A DNA stretch of 64,000 nt, taken from Haloferax mediterranei ATCC 33500 (GTDB taxonomy: Archaea; Halobacteriota; Halobacteria; Halobacteriales; Haloferacaceae). The stretch is taken from NCBI RefSeq assembly GCF_000306765.2, contig NC_017941.2:1178001-1242000 (forward strand), read 5' to 3'. This document shows, in pieces, positions 53,037 to 60,223 of the stretch (position 1 is its first letter; each line of letters begins with the position of its first letter). Made by a program: the position numbers and the translations under genes. The notes below the pieces were generated by a model, which made no database searches, was not told where the DNA came from, and saw only the letters and a list, made by a program, of their open reading frames with translations.

Positions 53037-53484
53037 TTGCCTCACCTCTGAAAGTGATATCCACGTTCGAGATCCGCCCCTCACCCCACCGCCCGTCCGT
53101 TTTTTGTCGGAATGTAGGACCATCTGGGCGCGCGATCTCTGCGAGGCCCCCACCATCCGAATCGTAGCTCGCCTGGAGACGCCACTTGCCGCCCTCCTCG
53201 TCGCGACAGACAACGTTTCGATAGCCAGCGGGCCAGAGTCGGCCATTTCGACGCAGCTCGCGTGTGAATGACTCTACTACTGTAAGTAGTTGAGACACGA
53301 TCCCGGTGTTCTCTTGGACATTTCCCGGCGCATTAGGGTTGAACGCCCTTGTCCCACCCTTCGCGTCAAGTTTGATCTCATCACCACTCCGCAGGGTGAG
53401 CAGCACACCGAAGTAATTCATCGGCCCGCAGTAGTCGGGGTCCAAAATTGGTCTCTCAGCACCTTCTGAGGACATCTCACTCAC
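53026..53484 (-). CDS. Element hypothetical protein
   Basis: A 152-aa soluble protein: YFGVLLTLRSGDEIKLDAKGGTRAF, a helical segment VSQLLTVVESFTRELRRNGRLW, and a beta-rich end (WRLQASYDSDGGGLAEIARPDG). I do not recognise the fold. It overlaps the gene before it by 8 bp. Confidence 0.6.
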   Translation of the reverse strand: MSEMSSEGAERPILDPDYCGPMNYFGVLLTLRSGDEIKLDAKGGTRAFNPNAPGNVQENTGIVSQLLTVVESFTRELRRNGRLWPAGYRNVVCRDEEGGKWRLQASYDSDGGGLAEIARPDGPTFRQKTDGRWGEGRISNVDITFRGEASDR

Positions 53485-53710
53485 GGATGAACCGCCCCCT
53501 GACTTCGCCGTCGACGACGATCTCCAGCACGCTCTTCTCCGTCGGCTGTAATGAGCGGGCCGACATCGTCAAGCCGTCTCCGTCGACGGCGTCGGCCGTA
53601 CCCGTCATCACGAACTCGACGTCGTCCCACGAGTCGACCGATGCGCGGTAAACCTCATCTGTCAATCTAACGCACCTCCAGCATCTGCGTGTGTTCGTAG
53701 AGTCCGGCAC
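53477..53710 (-). CDS. Element hypothetical protein
   Basis: A 77-aa frame from ATG 53710, or 62 aa from a TTG at 53665 that sits directly after the upstream stop. The conserved-looking part is LTDEVYRASVDSWDDVEFVMTGTADAVDGDGLTMSARSLQPTEKSVLEIVVDGEVRGRF, a small beta-rich protein. The start is unsettled. Function unknown. Confidence 0.5.
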   Translation of the reverse strand: MPDSTNTRRCWRCVRLTDEVYRASVDSWDDVEFVMTGTADAVDGDGLTMSARSLQPTEKSVLEIVVDGEVRGRFIRE

Positions 53711-53888
53711 CGACTACCCCTATCGCAACTGCACCGCCGAGCAAGACGACGCCAAGTTGATCAAATCCCAGGATCAGCGCAATCCATCCCAGAGACATCA
53801 ACAGACTGAATACAGATACGGTGACTCGGCGGAGTATCAATCTCCCAAGGGAGTCCCGCTCCATACGCCCTTGCTGTCGATCAGTCAT
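53667..53888 (-). CDS. Small two-helix membrane protein of the element
   Basis: A 73-aa protein: a basic N-terminus (TDRQQGRMERDSLGRLILRR) and two hydrophobic helices (VTVSVFSLLMSLGWIALILGF, LGVVLLGGAVAIGVVGAGLY). ATG 53888 overlaps the preceding stop by 8 bp. The longer frame to 53939 is less likely. Confidence 0.6.
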   Translation of the reverse strand: MTDRQQGRMERDSLGRLILRRVTVSVFSLLMSLGWIALILGFDQLGVVLLGGAVAIGVVGAGLYEHTQMLEVR

Positions 53889-54177
53889 GCGGACCACCTT
53901 CGCTTTCGTCAAAGTCTCTGAGAGCCAGAATTGCACCACTTAGGTCAATGATGAACGGACAGAACAACCCAAGCAAGATACAGGCGATACCGATACCACC
54001 GAGACCGGTCGGATCGCCGCCAGCAGCTTCGAAGCGTGCCGTCGCCAGTGCAATCAACAACAGCGATATGCCGACACGCCATGTCCACGTCCAGACTTTA
54101 GGAACAAGGACGACTATCTCTCGATTCCGGTCCTCGTACGCTTCAGTGAACGATTGTGCTATCCTCATTGTAATCAC
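53881..54177 (-). CDS. Small two-helix membrane protein of the element
   Basis: A 98-aa protein: an N-terminal amphipathic part (RIAQSFTEAYEDRNREIVVLV), helices VWTWTWRVGISLLLIALATARF and GGIGIACILLGLFCPFIIDLSGAILAL, and an acidic tail. Its ATG overlaps the 54174 stop (ATGA). Function unknown. Confidence 0.6.
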   Translation of the reverse strand: MITMRIAQSFTEAYEDRNREIVVLVPKVWTWTWRVGISLLLIALATARFEAAGGDPTGLGGIGIACILLGLFCPFIIDLSGAILALRDFDESEGGPHD

Positions 54178-54404
54178 CGATGGCTCTCCAGAATCTCGAC
54201 TCGTTTCTCGTAGTACTCGCGCTCGGCCTCGAGGAGATCGAGCTGCTTGTTGACGTCAGCAGGGTGCTCAACCGACACCAGTAGCGAGACAAACCACACG
54301 GGGAACGACGACTTGCCCTGGAGCGACGCCATTGTGTCCTCGATATCAGACAGCCGAGACCGACAGAACCCGAGCTTGATTCGACGGCGTAAGCGACGAA
54401 TCAT
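54174..54404 (-). CDS. Small coiled-coil element protein
   Basis: A 76-aa protein from ATG 54404 (overlapping the methyltransferase stop). The basic N-terminus IRRLRRRIKLGFCRSRLSD is followed by a helix QLDLLEAEREYYEKRVEILESHR that looks like a coiled coil. Nucleic-acid binding is possible from charge only. Confidence 0.55.
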   Translation of the reverse strand: MIRRLRRRIKLGFCRSRLSDIEDTMASLQGKSSFPVWFVSLLVSVEHPADVNKQLDLLEAEREYYEKRVEILESHR

Positions 54405-54925
54405 CGCTGAACCTCCAAGACGACAGTCCACGAGTCAATCCCAAACAGACCGAACGTATCGCACACCCAGAGCGCGAACCGGTCACTCGGCAGTAGTCGG
54501 CCCACACGCACACGAGACACGGACCAGTCGACTACCGAAAGCTCTGGGAACAACCAGTCACCATCCTTGAGGAATTCTACTGGATGCATCTGGCGCGTGT
54601 GATCGAGCCGAGCCGATGATGGATTGTTTGGGTACGGTGCGACGATCTCCAAACGACCACCCGGCGCGAGTACTCGAATTGCTTCCTTCATCGCCTCGAC
54701 TGGATCGACCAAGTGCTCGAGAACATTATCGAGAAGGATACGCTCTGCCGAGTCATCCGGCCATGGCCATGGCGTCTCGTTGAGATCGTGCATCTCGTCA
54801 GGCTCAACAACGTCGCCTCGAACGCCCATCTCTCCAGGACGGTAATCGACGTTGAGCCACCCCTGTTTGATGTCGTCACCACACCCGAGGTTGAGCTTTA
54901 GCGGCGATGCGACTCGATTGCTCAT
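54401..54925 (-). CDS. Class I SAM-dependent methyltransferase
   Basis: A 174-aa protein. KLNLGCGDDIKQGWLNVDYRPG gives SAM motif I, LLDNVLEHLVDPVEAMKEAIRVLAPGGRLEIVAPYPNNPSSARLDHTRQMHPVEFL gives motifs II and III. The target is unknown; members of this type modify proteins, lipids or small molecules. It heads the leftward operon ending at 52642. Confidence 0.85.
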   Translation of the reverse strand: MSNRVASPLKLNLGCGDDIKQGWLNVDYRPGEMGVRGDVVEPDEMHDLNETPWPWPDDSAERILLDNVLEHLVDPVEAMKEAIRVLAPGGRLEIVAPYPNNPSSARLDHTRQMHPVEFLKDGDWLFPELSVVDWSVSRVRVGRLLPSDRFALWVCDTFGLFGIDSWTVVLEVQR

Positions 54926-55087
54926 CGTACACCTCCCAAGGACCCCGTGAGCGGCGCGCCCGCCGGGCGTACACGCGAAGAAACGCCGAAGGACTGCCGA
55001 AGACGACGACCCGGTGAACCGCTACTTGCGTATCTCAACTTAATATAAACACAAGGGTGTGTGGGGGTGGGTGGGTGTCCCGAAACT
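54926..55087 (-). promoter_or_regulatory. Promoter region of the leftward hypothetical operon
   Basis: The minus strand has TTTATATTAAG at 55048-55038, a strong TATA box about 115 nt before the methyltransferase start. A G+C-rich palindromic patch (GGCGCGCC and GCCCGCCGGGC, about 54953-54968) lies between and may be an operator. A T-poor G-run follows the ATPase stop. Confidence 0.5.
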
Positions 55088-56041
55088 CTACATGACATCG
55101 AGGTCCGCCTCCCTAACCACGTATTTCTTGATTTGTTTCGACTCTGCTTCGCTCACGCCGTAGTCCATCTTCAAAATGTCTCGGTCGAAGTACTCGCCAC
55201 CCGACGCTTCACTGATGTACTCATCGACGCGCTCATCGGCGAGAATCTCTTTCGCTACCTCCACCGGCGACAGTTGTTCAGCCTCGGCTTCCTTCGACTC
55301 GGCACGCACTCGTTCGAGGAGGTCGTCGATCAGGTCGTCCGTATACTCTCCCTTCGTCGCCTCGTACTTCTCAACGAGTTCAGGCGACGGAAGACGGAAC
55401 TTCATCCACTTGTGCCGACGCAGGACACCATCGTCGCCGATCATCCGATGGTACTTCTTGTACATCTTCCCCGTCTCGTTGTTCGTCTGGATGTACTTCC
55501 ACCGGGCCTTGCTGATACCCGCCTGCTCGTCTTTCCCGACCATGATACCGAGGTGGTGAAAGCGGCGTTGGACGTGCGAATCGACGAGGTCGAAGTCCGG
55601 CGCGGTCATAATCGCACCGTGGTTACGGTGCCGCCACGTCTGCGTTAGAGCGTCGAGCACCTGATTCGCAACCGTGTACCAATTTCGGTTCCCGGCCGCG
55701 ACGCCCGCCTCTTCGAGAACGAGAATCGAACCCTCCGGAAGGTCCGACGCCGCCAGTTCGAGGAACTCTTCGACCGAGTACGTGACTCGATCCGGGCCGA
55801 AGTTCGGGTCGAGAGCCTCCGCGAGTCGGAGTGCGGCGTAGGACTTCCCGTCCCCCGTCTCACCGGCCAAGAAGCACATCCAGTTTTCGTTGTAGACGTT
55901 CATCCGCGGCCACACTTTCCGACGGAGAATCAGGTTGTTCCGAACTGGCTCGGGCATCTCCGAGTAGTAGCTCGTGAGGTTCTTCGGAGCAGTCTGGGCC
56001 GCCATTCGGTCGATGATCTCCGGCTCGGCCTCCGAACTCAT
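55088..56041 (-). CDS. Zot/FtsK-like P-loop ATPase
   Basis: A 317-aa ATPase. Walker A GETGDGKSYAAL is at residues 60-70, and Walker B ILVLEEAG at about 106-113 has tandem Glu. TQTWRHRNHGAIMTAPDFDLVDSHVQRRFHHLG follows, as in viral packaging and Zot-type ATPases that pump or assemble with the membrane. The C-terminal 100 residues are helical and acidic. In haloarchaeal viruses a lone ATPase of this type often drives packaging or virion assembly. It is the third gene of the 56902-55088 operon and overlaps the previous stop by 4 bp. Confidence 0.75.
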   Translation of the reverse strand: MSSEAEPEIIDRMAAQTAPKNLTSYYSEMPEPVRNNLILRRKVWPRMNVYNENWMCFLAGETGDGKSYAALRLAEALDPNFGPDRVTYSVEEFLELAASDLPEGSILVLEEAGVAAGNRNWYTVANQVLDALTQTWRHRNHGAIMTAPDFDLVDSHVQRRFHHLGIMVGKDEQAGISKARWKYIQTNNETGKMYKKYHRMIGDDGVLRRHKWMKFRLPSPELVEKYEATKGEYTDDLIDDLLERVRAESKEAEAEQLSPVEVAKEILADERVDEYISEASGGEYFDRDILKMDYGVSEAESKQIKKYVVREADLDVM

Positions 56042-56604
56042 ACCGTCTCACCTGCCGCGTCCTGCAGTTCGATAGACGGTGCGAAACCGAGTTTCGTCGC
56101 CGCGTCGTCGAGCACGCCTGCGATGTCCACGAGAATCGACGCATCGAGCACCAACTGTCGAGAAACGGTCTCTTCACGCTCACCGCGCATGTCGCTTACC
56201 GAGACGACTTCCGATTCCGTGGCAGTCTCGACGTCTTCCAGGATGCCCAACCCACGATACGGAATCTGGTCGGTGATCGGCTTCTCGACCTCCACTAACT
56301 CACCGTCGTCGGACTCTTCGAGTACGGTCTCAGTATCGACGACTGCAGTTCTTGTCCACTCCTCTGAGAGTTCGACAGAGGACCACCAGTCCTTGATGAG
56401 TCCCTCAGTCCGAAGCGGTCGAAGTGCGTAATAGTACGCGATAATGGCCTCCTGAAGCTCTTGTCTCCATGCTCGAGGGACACCATCGTACATCAGCCGA
56501 ACACGAGTGACTTTCGAGCGGGCTTCGTGGACGTCAACTTGGGCTTCTTCGATGAGCCGTTCGCGCATCGTCTTCTGCGGTGGCCCGTCGTTTCTAGAAC
56601 TCAT
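56038..56604 (-). CDS. Element hypothetical protein
   Basis: A 188-aa helical protein (MRERLIEEAQVDVHEARSKVTRVRLMYDGVPRAWRQELQEAIIAYYYAL; a second helical block RQLVLDASILVDIAGVLDDAATKLGF). There is no recognised motif. ATG 56604 overlaps the AbrB-like gene by 11 bp (ATG 56610 is possible). It is probably a structural or accessory partner of the downstream ATPase. Confidence 0.55.
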   Translation of the reverse strand: MSSRNDGPPQKTMRERLIEEAQVDVHEARSKVTRVRLMYDGVPRAWRQELQEAIIAYYYALRPLRTEGLIKDWWSSVELSEEWTRTAVVDTETVLEESDDGELVEVEKPITDQIPYRGLGILEDVETATESEVVSVSDMRGEREETVSRQLVLDASILVDIAGVLDDAATKLGFAPSIELQDAAGETV

Positions 56605-56902
56605 CTGCATCCTCCCGAGTGATGACGATTGCATCAGGGAACGTCCGAACACGGACGCGGTCGCCTCGTGAGAGACCGAACCAGTCGACCGCGTCGACTG
56701 GCGCGTTGATGTACAGCCCCCCGTTGTTTGCGATGACGCTCCGAGTTTCGGCGTTCAGCGCGCTCTCGTCGAGACTCGACACGTCAATGTGCTCCCGAAT
56801 GAGCGCTTTTAGCCGGACGCTCTTTCTGTGCCCGAAGTTCACCACCGGCGACAGTCGCTCGCCATCTGTCTTGCCCGGATGGGTGGATGTCTGGGATGAC
56901 AT
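56594..56902 (-). CDS. AbrB-like small DNA-binding protein
   Basis: A 102-aa protein. The C-terminal half GGLYINAPVDAVDWFGLSRGDRVRVRTFPDAIVITRED has the AbrB/SpoVT swapped-hairpin pattern (G-x-x-x-I/N-x-P...LG/GLxxGDxVxV). The N-terminus is basic (GHRKSVRLKALIREH). As the first gene facing a divergent structural operon, it is a natural repressor for the twin CCATATGG sites in between. The regulatory role is inferred. Confidence 0.6.
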   Translation of the reverse strand: MSSQTSTHPGKTDGERLSPVVNFGHRKSVRLKALIREHIDVSSLDESALNAETRSVIANNGGLYINAPVDAVDWFGLSRGDRVRVRTFPDAIVITREDADEF

Positions 56903-56943
56903 ACAGTCAGGGAGACTAGCCTATTGTATGTATAATATTGGGT

Positions 56944-56966
56944 GGCCATATGGCCCACCATATGGT
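56944..56966. promoter_or_regulatory. Twin CCATATGG operator
   Basis: GGCCATATGGCC (56944-56955) and ACCATATGGT (56957-56966) are two palindromes, whose shared CCATATGG cores start 12 bp apart (56946 and 56958). They are in the middle of the divergent promoter region between 56902 and 57044. Confidence 0.65.
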
Positions 56967-57011
56967 TCTTCAGCCCTTCTAACCACTATTTTCATTATTA
57001 GGTAAAGTGAA

Positions 57012-57019
57012 ATTATATA
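57012..57019 (+). promoter_or_regulatory. TATA box of the structural operon
   Basis: ATTATATAC at about 57012-57020 is 25-30 nt before ATG 57044, giving a leaderless start there. It is the reason for preferring 57044 to ATG 57032. Confidence 0.6.
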
Positions 57020-57043
57020 CTGTAGCATCACATGGTCGGAAGT

Positions 57044-57529
57044 ATGTCTGCATGTGCAACCGCAGGCGTCGGAGGGCTGGAACGACCGGCTTCTCAGACC
57101 GACCTCGAAGTCACACCAGTTGACAGTACCGAACAGACCGAAGACGTGTTCGACCGTGCCGTCCTCGAGCACGCGGGAACAGAGATGGGGACTGCCATCG
57201 CCCGGGGCGTCGCGATGGCCAACAAGCTCGGAGCCGAATCCCGAGACCTCTCCGAAGAGACCACTATCACCGCGAAAATCGGTGGTTCGGTCATGGTTGT
57301 CGCCCGTGGTATTATCGTCGCCGTCGTCGCCCTCATCGTCCTCGGTGCACTCTACTCCACGCAAATTGTCGCCAACCCCGACAACCCGAACCAGTGGACA
57401 AACATGACTGACACCTTCGCCAACTACGGGACAACCGCGTTCACGCTCATCGGTGTTGGACTGATCGCCGTCGGCGCAGGCGTCGCTCTCTCCTACTTCG
57501 GTGGGATGGGCGGCGGTGGCGGCCGGTAA
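57044..57529 (+). CDS. Two-helix glycine-rich membrane protein (major virion protein candidate)
   Basis: A 161-aa protein. A hydrophilic N-terminal 70 residues precede GSVMVVARGIIVAVVALIVLGALY and TTAFTLIGVGLIAVGAGVALSYFG, two closely spaced helices, and a GGMGGGGGR tail. Small proteins with two adjacent hydrophobic helices are the usual coat or membrane proteins of archaeal spindle-shaped and pleomorphic viruses. It is the first gene of the rightward operon, as major structural genes usually are. The virion role is inferred. Confidence 0.55.
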   Translation: MSACATAGVGGLERPASQTDLEVTPVDSTEQTEDVFDRAVLEHAGTEMGTAIARGVAMANKLGAESRDLSEETTITAKIGGSVMVVARGIIVAVVALIVLGALYSTQIVANPDNPNQWTNMTDTFANYGTTAFTLIGVGLIAVGAGVALSYFGGMGGGGGR

Positions 57530-57576
57530 CCCAGCAACCACGACCAACTTCCTTCCGTTTACCACCCGTCTGAGCC

Positions 57577-58005
57577 ATGAGTTCACAAATCCAAACGTTC
57601 GCCGCAATCCTCATCATCGGCGTTGTCGCCGTCGTCGGCCTCTCAGCCGCTTACTCTGAGAGTGGTGTCGTCGCCACCACGAGCGAAGACATCACGCTCT
57701 CGGACGCCGGGAGCTACGTCGATGAGCGAGACGCCTTCGAGTACGGCGACAACGAAACCGTCGTCCACAACGGCACGACCCTCACCCAAGGAACTGACTA
57801 CAGCTGGAACACCTCGACAGGTGAACTGACTCGACTCTCAGGGTCAAGCGCACCCGATGGGTCCACAGTCACCATCGACTACGCGTTCGAGATGCCCAGC
57901 CAGACAACCAAAGATATCCAAACGACCGTCTCTGCCGCCAGTTTCGCTCTCCCCTACATCGTCCTCTTCCTCGCACTTGCTGCCATCTGGGGGTGGCTCT
58001 CGTGA
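57577..58005 (+). CDS. Membrane-anchored surface protein of the element
   Basis: A 142-aa protein. The N-terminal helix (IQTFAAILIIGVVAVVGLSAAY) may be a signal anchor. An extracytoplasmic beta-domain of about 80 residues follows (TTSEDITLSDAGSYVDERDAFEYGDNETVV) with several N-x-S/T sites, then a C-terminal helix (FALPYIVLFLALAAIWGWLS). Its topology is that of a virion membrane or pilin-like protein. Function unknown. Confidence 0.6.
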   Translation: MSSQIQTFAAILIIGVVAVVGLSAAYSESGVVATTSEDITLSDAGSYVDERDAFEYGDNETVVHNGTTLTQGTDYSWNTSTGELTRLSGSSAPDGSTVTIDYAFEMPSQTTKDIQTTVSAASFALPYIVLFLALAAIWGWLS

Positions 58006-58301
58006 GTCTCCTCGTCTCTCAATCTCACGCGCTATTCGCGTTTGGGACGCTCTCGCTGCTCGTCACGCTCGTCGTAGACCAGCACCGGAATGTCGGTCTG
58101 TTCGCGCTTCTCGGCGCATTCGCGTGGGGAATTCTCGCGCATCGCGCCGGTGCTCTCGACCTCGTGACTGAAACTGGCGCGACGACGACTATTGTTAGTC
58201 CCGAGATACAGCTATTCGGTCTCGCGGGGACGCTGACCTCTCTAATCGTGCTCTACGGTGCGGTTATCACCCGCACTGAAAACACCGAGGTGACTCAATA
58301 A
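58002..58301 (+). CDS. Three-helix membrane protein of the element
   Basis: A 99-aa protein from GTG 58002, overlapping the previous stop. The hydrophobic segments are HALFAFGTLSLLVTLVVDQ, VGLFALLGAFAWGILAHRAGAL and LFGLAGTLTSLIVLYGAVI. Its TAA shares a base with the next ATG (58301). Function unknown. Confidence 0.6.
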   Translation: MSLLVSQSHALFAFGTLSLLVTLVVDQHRNVGLFALLGAFAWGILAHRAGALDLVTETGATTTIVSPEIQLFGLAGTLTSLIVLYGAVITRTENTEVTQ

Positions 58302-58891
58302 TGCCAAACGAAGATAAACGCCACCAGCACCGCCAGCAGGAACTCCAAGAGCGCGCCGCGAGCGACCTCGAACGCACTGCCGCACAACGTGCGTCGAGTG
58401 AAGGCCCGGCGATGGACGTCCTCGCCGAGATGGATGCCGACGAACTCTGGGAGAACCTCACCGGCGTCGACGTCGAATCCTCCGAATACGAGTCCATCGT
58501 CTCGGTGCTCAAGCCCTATCTGTCGTCCGGCGAGATGCTCGCCAACCACGGCGACGACTACTACGACGACCGGAAACGACGTCTCCTCAACGAGAACCTC
58601 GCCGACCGCATCATCCTCGGCCGCGAGTACAACGACCTCTGTACCGGCGTCTTCCGCGAGGTCGCGCAAGATGTCGATGGCGACAATTTCGACGGCCAAC
58701 GCCGCGACTGGTCGCCCGCAGAGAAAGAAGCCATCCGCGTTATCCTCGAGGAACTCCGAACCGACCGGCAGTCGCTCGGTGACGGGACACTCCTCCGCGC
58801 CATCATGGAGACTCACGTCTCCACGGAACGACGCGGCGCTGAACAGCCATCGAAGAGCGGTGGCCTCAGTTCTCTCCTCCCCTGGAAGTGA
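58301..58891 (+). CDS. Element hypothetical soluble protein
   Basis: A 196-aa charged protein. KRHQHRQQELQERAASDLERTAAQRAS is a helical Arg/Glu stretch, followed by SVLKPYLSSGEMLANHGDDYYDDRKRRLLNENLADRIILGREY and a Ser/Pro tail GGLSSLLPWK. An SD-like GAGGTGACT precedes its ATG. It may be an internal assembly or nucleoprotein; unrecognised. Confidence 0.6.
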   Translation: MPNEDKRHQHRQQELQERAASDLERTAAQRASSEGPAMDVLAEMDADELWENLTGVDVESSEYESIVSVLKPYLSSGEMLANHGDDYYDDRKRRLLNENLADRIILGREYNDLCTGVFREVAQDVDGDNFDGQRRDWSPAEKEAIRVILEELRTDRQSLGDGTLLRAIMETHVSTERRGAEQPSKSGGLSSLLPWK

Positions 58892-58897
58892 CCACTC

Positions 58898-59764
58898 ATG
58901 ACTGACAACGACCCACTCGACCCAACAGACGACCCGACCAGTACCGACGACGAACAGACCAGTTTCCGAGCACGACTCGACGAGACGTTCGCTGGTACAG
59001 CCGAGACTGGAAAGAAGCTCGGCGAAAGCTCCGGGAAAGTGACAGCGATGGCTCTCAAGGGCCTTCTCTCGTTGGTTGCGATCCCGCTGTACCTCGTTCT
59101 CCGTATCGTTCCGAAGAGCCACAAACTCGGTGAAGCTCTCGTTGACGCTGGCTACAAGACGATGCTCAAAACCACCGGTGCGGACACCATTGTCAACACG
59201 ATCTACGGCGACGGTGTCGTCAAGCCCATCGCTGGGTCGTGGCACTCCGACGAACACGAGTTCCAGACTACTGACGGTCAAGCGTACAAAGCCGACCGCC
59301 TCGGCTTCCCCTACCGTCAGAACGGCAAATACTCGATGGTCTGGGCACTCCGCGAAGGTCGCGAAATCACCGACCCGCTTGAGGCCTACATGGGTGCTCA
59401 ACGGCGTCTCGGTAACTACGACGAGCATCTTCGGACCGATGGGAGTGGCAAGGATGTTGCCATCCACGCTGAGACTGACAGATACGAGGGACGTGCGCTC
59501 TCGTTCCGCGATGGCTGGAGACTCTTCGGTAGCAAGGTCACCCAGCAAGACATGAAGCGACAGGAGACGCGCGGCAAACTCGCCGAACTCGACTGGAGCA
59601 CCCGACAGCAACTCTACTTAGTGCTCATCTTCGCCGGTGGCCTCGCACTCGGAATGTTCGGTCCCGCGCTCGCAACGTCCATCGCTGGCGGCGGTGGAGG
59701 CGGCGGCATCGGTGGTGGAATCAGTCTCCCGCTCTTCGTCAGCGCCCTTCCGGGGGTGTTCTGA
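58898..59764 (+). CDS. Membrane protein with Gly-rich C-terminus
   Basis: A 288-aa protein. The acidic N-terminus (DNDPLDPTDDPTSTDDEQT) is followed by a helix (GLLSLVAIPLYLVLRIVPKSHKLGEALVD), a soluble domain (NTIYGDGVVKPIAGSWHSDEHEFQTTDGQAYK, with WxxDEHEF), then helix YLVLIFAGGLALGMFGPALATSIAGGGGGGGIGGG. It is encoded six bases after the previous gene. Function unknown. Confidence 0.6.
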   Translation: MTDNDPLDPTDDPTSTDDEQTSFRARLDETFAGTAETGKKLGESSGKVTAMALKGLLSLVAIPLYLVLRIVPKSHKLGEALVDAGYKTMLKTTGADTIVNTIYGDGVVKPIAGSWHSDEHEFQTTDGQAYKADRLGFPYRQNGKYSMVWALREGREITDPLEAYMGAQRRLGNYDEHLRTDGSGKDVAIHAETDRYEGRALSFRDGWRLFGSKVTQQDMKRQETRGKLAELDWSTRQQLYLVLIFAGGLALGMFGPALATSIAGGGGGGGIGGGISLPLFVSALPGVF

Positions 59765-60223
59765 ATGTCGGGCCGATTCTCAGACCGCGTCTTCACGCTC
59801 TCGATGATTCTGATGCTCCTAGTCATGGACGTTGTTCAGTTCAACTTGCTTCACGATCTGGGGGCTATCGACCAAACGGGAGTTGAAGCGATCAGAACTG
59901 CACTATGGCCCAGTTCGGGACTCTTGATTGTCTGGGGGCTGAATAGTGTTCTCAGCATCGTTACCGAACTCTTCGAGCGGACCTACGGCCGGAGACCAGA
60001 GTACTGGCTCATCTTCGCGGTCACCACTCTTGGAGTGGCCTCCACTGTCTTCATTTCGCTGCCACCACTGTACAACTCGTTCGAAGCGTTTAGACTGGGA
60101 ATCACACTCGGGCTGATCGCTGGAATCCCAGTCGCTACTGCGACGCCACAGTGGGACACGTGGACCACCACTCTCGCACGTCGCCTCAGCGATGATACTG
60201 AAGACACCAAGGAGGTGATCTAA
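59765..60223 (+). CDS. Four-helix membrane protein of the element
   Basis: A 152-aa protein starting immediately after the previous stop (TGAATG). The hydrophobic stretches are LSMILMLLVMDVVQFNLL, ALWPSSGLLIVWGLNSVLSIV, LIFAVTTLGVASTVFISLP and LGITLGLIAGIPVATATP. Its coding sequence carries a fortuitous GTTGAAGC matching the CRISPR repeat 3' end. Function unknown. Confidence 0.6.
   Translation: MSGRFSDRVFTLSMILMLLVMDVVQFNLLHDLGAIDQTGVEAIRTALWPSSGLLIVWGLNSVLSIVTELFERTYGRRPEYWLIFAVTTLGVASTVFISLPPLYNSFEAFRLGITLGLIAGIPVATATPQWDTWTTTLARRLSDDTEDTKEVI
60211..60220 (+). promoter_or_regulatory. Strong Shine-Dalgarno before the 926-aa gene
   Basis: GGAGGTGATC at 60211-60220 is complementary to the full anti-SD of archaeal 16S rRNA and ends 3 nt before ATG 60224. 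It decides the start and shows that internal genes of this operon use SD initiation. Confidence 0.8.

Noticed and set aside
55061..55648. 195-aa plus-strand frame over the ATPase gene
   Set aside because: It is the complement of the ATPase, lacks conserved features and has an internal position incompatible with the operon.
58295..59611. 438-aa open frame antisense to the structural operon
   Set aside because: Conflicts with two sense genes that are joined by short spacing and SD sites; no motif.
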